NCBI RefSeq assembly: GCF_025137375.1
Contig: NZ_CP073720.1
Span: 4,612,501 to 4,676,500, forward strand
Length of the DNA stretch: 64,000 nt
Origin: Dactylosporangium fulvum
Lineage (GTDB): Bacteria > Actinomycetota > Actinomycetes > Mycobacteriales > Micromonosporaceae
Direction of reading: 5' to 3'
Shown here: one piece after another, positions 61,018-64,000 of the stretch
Numbering within the stretch: position 1 is the first letter of the stretch
How the letters are laid out: each line of letters opens with the position of its first letter
Translations under genes and position numbers: made by a program
Notes under the pieces: generated by a model
What the model saw: only the letters and a program-made list of their open reading frames with translations
Told to the model about the DNA's origin: nothing
Database searches by the model: none

Positions 61018-62226
61018 ATGACAGCCGACGCGCCCACTCGATCGCCTGGGCCGACTACTCCCGCGGCCCGCGCCCTGGCGCCAGACCTGGCGCGTGGGTT
61101 CATGCTGCTGTTCATCGCGCTGGCCAACTCGCACTACTTCCTGACCGGCCCATCGGTAATGGGTGGCTACCCGCAGAACGGATCGGGTCTCGACGCGGCC
61201 GTCACCTGGCTGATCTCGACCTTCGTCGACGGCCGTGCGTTCCCGATGTTCGGGCTGCTGTTCGGGTACGGCGTCGCCCAGATCGTCCGCCGCCACGAGG
61301 CATCGAAACCTCGGGCGGTGCGCCGGCTGCTATGGCGGCGCAGCGCTGCACTCGTGGTCGTGGGTCTGCTGGACGCGCTGCTGTTCTACGTCGGTGACAT
61401 CCTGGCGGCCTACGGGGTGCTGCTGTTCCTGGGGGCTTGGGCGGTGCGCTGGCGCGACCGCTGGCTGGTGCTGACAGCGCTCGCGTTCTTCGTGCTCACC
61501 TCTCTGCCGAGCGACGGCTCGCTCGTCATCAGCCTGGCCGGCCCCGACGCCGCAATGCTCCCGCCGGACGCGGGCACCATGGTGGCCGAACGAGCTCTGG
61601 TGGCGCTCTTCGTGGCGACCCTCGGCCCACTGGGCTTCATGTGCCCGTTCATGGTGGGGTTGTGGGTGGGCCGCCGGCGCATCCTCGAGCACCCGGAGCG
61701 GCACCGCATGCTTCTGGGCGTCACAGCGTCGATCGGCATCAGTGCCGCGGTGCTCGGCGCTCAGCCGGTCTCGCTGATGCTCGCCGGCGTGGTGACACCG
61801 CCGAACCAACCGACGCTCGAACTGCTGGGCTCCCTGCATGACACGACCGGGACGCTGGGCGGCTTCGGTTATGCCGCCCTGCTGGCGCTGATCGCGGCCC
61901 GGCTCCACGGCCGCCGACGGCCGGTCATCGACGCGATCGCAGCCGTGGGCCAGCGGTCGATGTCCTGCTACCTGATGCAGTCGGTGATCTGGGCCGTCGC
62001 CTTCACGCCCTTCCTGCTCGACCTCTCCGGCACCCTGGGCGTCGCCGGCACGGCGCTGCTCGCAACGGGAACCTGGATCGTGACGGTGGTCCTCGCCGAT
62101 CGCATGCGCCACGCCGGCCACCGCGGACCGTTCGAAACGCTCGTCCGACGCGTCACCTACGGCCCCAGGGCGCTCGCCCGCACCTCAGACCCTGCCGGAG
62201 ACGCTCGGCGCTCGACCGGACCTTGA
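61018..62226 (+). CDS. DUF418-family membrane protein
   Basis: A 402-residue polytopic protein from ATG 61018. It starts like DUF418/acyltransferase-3 relatives (RALAPDLARGFMLLFIALANSHYF), then FVDGRAFPMFGLLFGYGVAQI and YVGDILAAYGVLLFLGAWAV, and the family's C-terminal VGQRSMSCYLMQSVIWAVAFTPF. About ten helices. DUF418 proteins may move or modify small molecules; the function is not known. Confidence 0.85.
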   Translation: MTADAPTRSPGPTTPAARALAPDLARGFMLLFIALANSHYFLTGPSVMGGYPQNGSGLDAAVTWLISTFVDGRAFPMFGLLFGYGVAQIVRRHEASKPRAVRRLLWRRSAALVVVGLLDALLFYVGDILAAYGVLLFLGAWAVRWRDRWLVLTALAFFVLTSLPSDGSLVISLAGPDAAMLPPDAGTMVAERALVALFVATLGPLGFMCPFMVGLWVGRRRILEHPERHRMLLGVTASIGISAAVLGAQPVSLMLAGVVTPPNQPTLELLGSLHDTTGTLGGFGYAALLALIAARLHGRRRPVIDAIAAVGQRSMSCYLMQSVIWAVAFTPFLLDLSGTLGVAGTALLATGTWIVTVVLADRMRHAGHRGPFETLVRRVTYGPRALARTSDPAGDARRSTGP

Positions 62227-62886
62227 CCATGGCTCAGGACCACGGCGCGGTGGCCTCCCGGAAGCCCACCGTGTGCGGCCGGAACGCACCACGTGCCACA
62301 GACAAGGTCGTCTGACGCACCGGCAGGCCGCCGCCGATTCAAGCTGAACGGCGCTGTTGGTTCCTCAGCGAAGGGCAACTCCGCACACCATCGTCGCTGA
62401 CTCGACCGAGGCGACCGTGACCGCGTTCGCGTACCGGCAACCAACCGCAAAGAGGGGAAGCGGGTTGTGATGGTCGAATACCAGCGCCGGGACGGGTCGG
62501 TGTGCAACTGGGCGACTTCGTAACGGCCGGGGCTTCGTAGATCCGGTTCGGGCCGACGCGGCGACGTGCCGTGCTGCGGAAGGCGGGCGCTCCCGGCGGG
62601 AGCCACCCATGTTGCCGCGTCGACCTGTGCCACTGTCTACCGTGTTCTGGGCGCCGCCGGGCGCTGATCGGCACAGATTGCCGGATACTGCACGAACGTC
62701 AACCGCCAGCCGCCGATCAGTTGGCCCGTTCCGGCCCCCGCGGCGCGAGGTGCCGGCGGGCAGGGCTCCGCCAAGCCCACCCGCCGGCTGTGTGCTGACC
62801 AACCCCCCGTAACCAACACACTGCCGGACGCTCGAGCAGGGATGCGGAGCCGTCCGGCACGGACGTGGCTACCCTCAAGCGCCCGC
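62227..62886. other. 660-base gap without a recognisable gene
   Basis: No frame carries a family I know. A plus-strand piece reading VAASTCATVYRVLGAAGR near 62610-62670 resembles a transposase or repressor helix-turn-helix, but it stops immediately. Probably eroded mobile DNA linked to the integrase relic that follows. Confidence 0.4.
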
Positions 62887-63069
62887 TCAAACCCGGCTCG
62901 GACCGCTGCCGACCTCCATGACGACGAAGACGTAGCAGCGCTTGAGGCTCACCGCGCAGTCCACGTGGAAGAAGTCGCAGACCAACACTGTTGTGGGCGA
63001 TAGTCTGCCCAGGTCAACGACCGTCAGGACGTCTGGAACCCCGCAGGGTAGTGGCACCCCGGAGGGCAT
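62887..63069 (-). pseudogene. Relic of an integrase-type (rve) transposase
   Basis: The minus strand reads TVLVCDFFHVDCAVSLKRCYVFVVMEVGS. This is the first-Asp strand region of rve-core transposases (ILACDFFxVDT, then RRLYVFFVxEV). Downstream GPSRV and TGA replace the rest of the catalytic core. Confidence 0.75.
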
Positions 63070-63136
63070 CGGCGCCGATCGACATCGGTCGCTGCTTGGG
63101 CGTGCGCCGTGTGTTGACCGACGCGGTGAGTGCGGG

Positions 63137-63823
63137 CTATTGGCGCAGCCGCAGCACGTTCATCTGGGTCAGTTGGGCGTCTTCGAAGGCGTCCACGAGC
63201 GGCAGCTGGTAAGCAGCGACAGTCTGCATGCGGTCGCGGGGCAAATGTTCCCGGCATGGATCACCGATGAGCACCTGGGCGCCGCGCGCCGCAACGCGTT
63301 CCAGGAAGGCCAGAACACGCTGAGCCATGAGCCCGGTGTAGAAGATGTCGCCAGCCAGGACCGTTTCGGCGTCACCGCCGTCCCCGTCGAGCAGGTCCGC
63401 GAGACATTCGGTAACGGGTACAGCGTTGACTTTCGCATTGAGTGTGATCGCGGCGACAGCGTATGGGTCTACGTCATTTGCGGTCACAGCGGCCGCGCCA
63501 GCCTTTCCTGCCGCGATGCCGACCAACCCGGAGCCGGCAGCCAGATCCAGGACCCGCCGGCCGGCGACTACCGCCGGATGGTCCAGGACATATCGGGCGA
63601 TCGCCTTGCCGCCGGCCCACGCGGAGGACCAGAACGGAGGCGGTAGCCTCACGCCGGCCTGCGCTTCCATCCTGGCCCACCACACGATGGCGTCCTCAGC
63701 CAGATATAGCCGCACTTCGGGTACGAAGGGCACCTCGACGAGGCGGAGCCGGTCCAGGCCGGTGCCTGGCGTCGTCACCTCATGGCGTAGCTCGGCCAAC
63801 GCCTGCCCAACCCGACTCATCAT
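63137..63823 (-). CDS. Class I methyltransferase (ETF-beta lysine/Nnt1-like)
   Basis: A 228-residue methyltransferase from ATG 63823 (63820 also possible). It shows PPPFWSSAWAGGKAIARYVLDHP, SAM motif I VLDLAAGSGLVGIAAGKAGA, acidic motif II ANDVDPYAVAAITLNAKVN, DIFYTGLMAQRVLAFLERV and QVLIGDPCREHLPRD. This order is that of COG3897 and the METTL20 group, which methylate proteins such as electron-transfer flavoprotein. Monocistronic here. Confidence 0.82.
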   Translation of the reverse strand: MMSRVGQALAELRHEVTTPGTGLDRLRLVEVPFVPEVRLYLAEDAIVWWARMEAQAGVRLPPPFWSSAWAGGKAIARYVLDHPAVVAGRRVLDLAAGSGLVGIAAGKAGAAAVTANDVDPYAVAAITLNAKVNAVPVTECLADLLDGDGGDAETVLAGDIFYTGLMAQRVLAFLERVAARGAQVLIGDPCREHLPRDRMQTVAAYQLPLVDAFEDAQLTQMNVLRLRQ

Positions 63824-63981
63824 TGATGAAGCATGACGGATGAACGGGGCGGATCCCGGTCTTCTGCCATTGTTGACCAGCCATGTCACCCAACAGCCGC
63901 CTGCAGGTTTCTGTCGTCACCAGTAGGGTACGTCTGCCCGCACCAATGTTGGGTAGGGCCACCAATATCCAGGAGGAACGC

Positions 63982-64000
63982 GTGGCACGCGGTACTGTGA
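63982..64000 (+). CDS. Start of a probable cold-shock protein gene
   Basis: AGGAGG (63971-63976) precedes GTG 63982, and the six visible codons read VARGTV, like the start of CspA-type proteins (MAxGTVKWF). The gene leaves the window at once, so this rests on the ribosome site and five matching residues. Confidence 0.45.

Overview
The window is GC-rich actinobacterial DNA. Evidence: strong GC bias at third codon positions, frequent GTG/TTG starts, many ATGA/GTGA gene overlaps, F420-type enzymes, PadR/MarR/TetR regulators, SigE-type ECF sigma factor, and an extra unlinked infA. A filamentous actinomycete, perhaps of the Micromonosporaceae, fits best, but this is inference. No rRNA, tRNA or CRISPR array was seen.

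Layout. 0-5 kb: sugar catabolism, with the tail of a putative glycosidase, an L-fuconate dehydratase and a convergent secreted GH95-like protein behind a LacI-type palindrome. 5-12 kb: a KOW-domain protein of unknown role, a D-2-hydroxyacid dehydrogenase, a GNAT acetyltransferase coupled to a second IF-1 gene, an SPOUT RNA methyltransferase and RibBA. 13-26.4 kb: a catabolic island on the plus strand (flavin monooxygenase, two FAD-binding dehydrogenases, SDR, aldo/keto reductase, VOC protein, two SnoaL-like proteins) with a dedicated LivKHMGF-type ABC importer, probably for an alicyclic or aromatic carbon source. 27-35 kb: MarR-controlled MFS exporters, a BBE-type FAD oxidase and a PQQ-type sugar dehydrogenase. 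35.3-44.4 kb: a MarR regulator divergent from an eight-gene operon for peptide-type ABC uptake, two luciferase-like oxidoreductases, a PPOX protein and a rhodanese, best read as uptake and oxidative breakdown of an unknown, perhaps sulfur-containing, compound.

44.8-51.3 kb carries a methyltransferase, a small unknown protein, a DUF402 protein, then a 1388-residue helical-repeat CHAT protease-like protein overlapping a 229-residue unknown protein. A 16-bp perfect palindrome lies on the promoter of the CHAT gene. This pair is the best candidate for an undescribed system. 51.7-64 kb holds PadR/membrane protein, TetR/WrbA with three operator copies, a uridine kinase-like protein, an ECF sigma factor with a membrane-anchored propeller protein, LspA, a DUF418 protein, a class I methyltransferase and, at the very end, the start of a probable cold-shock gene.

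A striking feature is the number of gene relics: at least seventeen decayed fragments (transposases of several families, serine recombinase, ABC ATPases, two MarR pieces, PPOX, SDR, GMC, GT87, hydrolase, and a chimera of two oxidoreductases) lie in almost every intergenic gap. Four matching palindromes with the core TTCGYANTRCGAA tie the MarR regulator, an MFS gene, the ABC operon and a MarR relic into one probable regulon.
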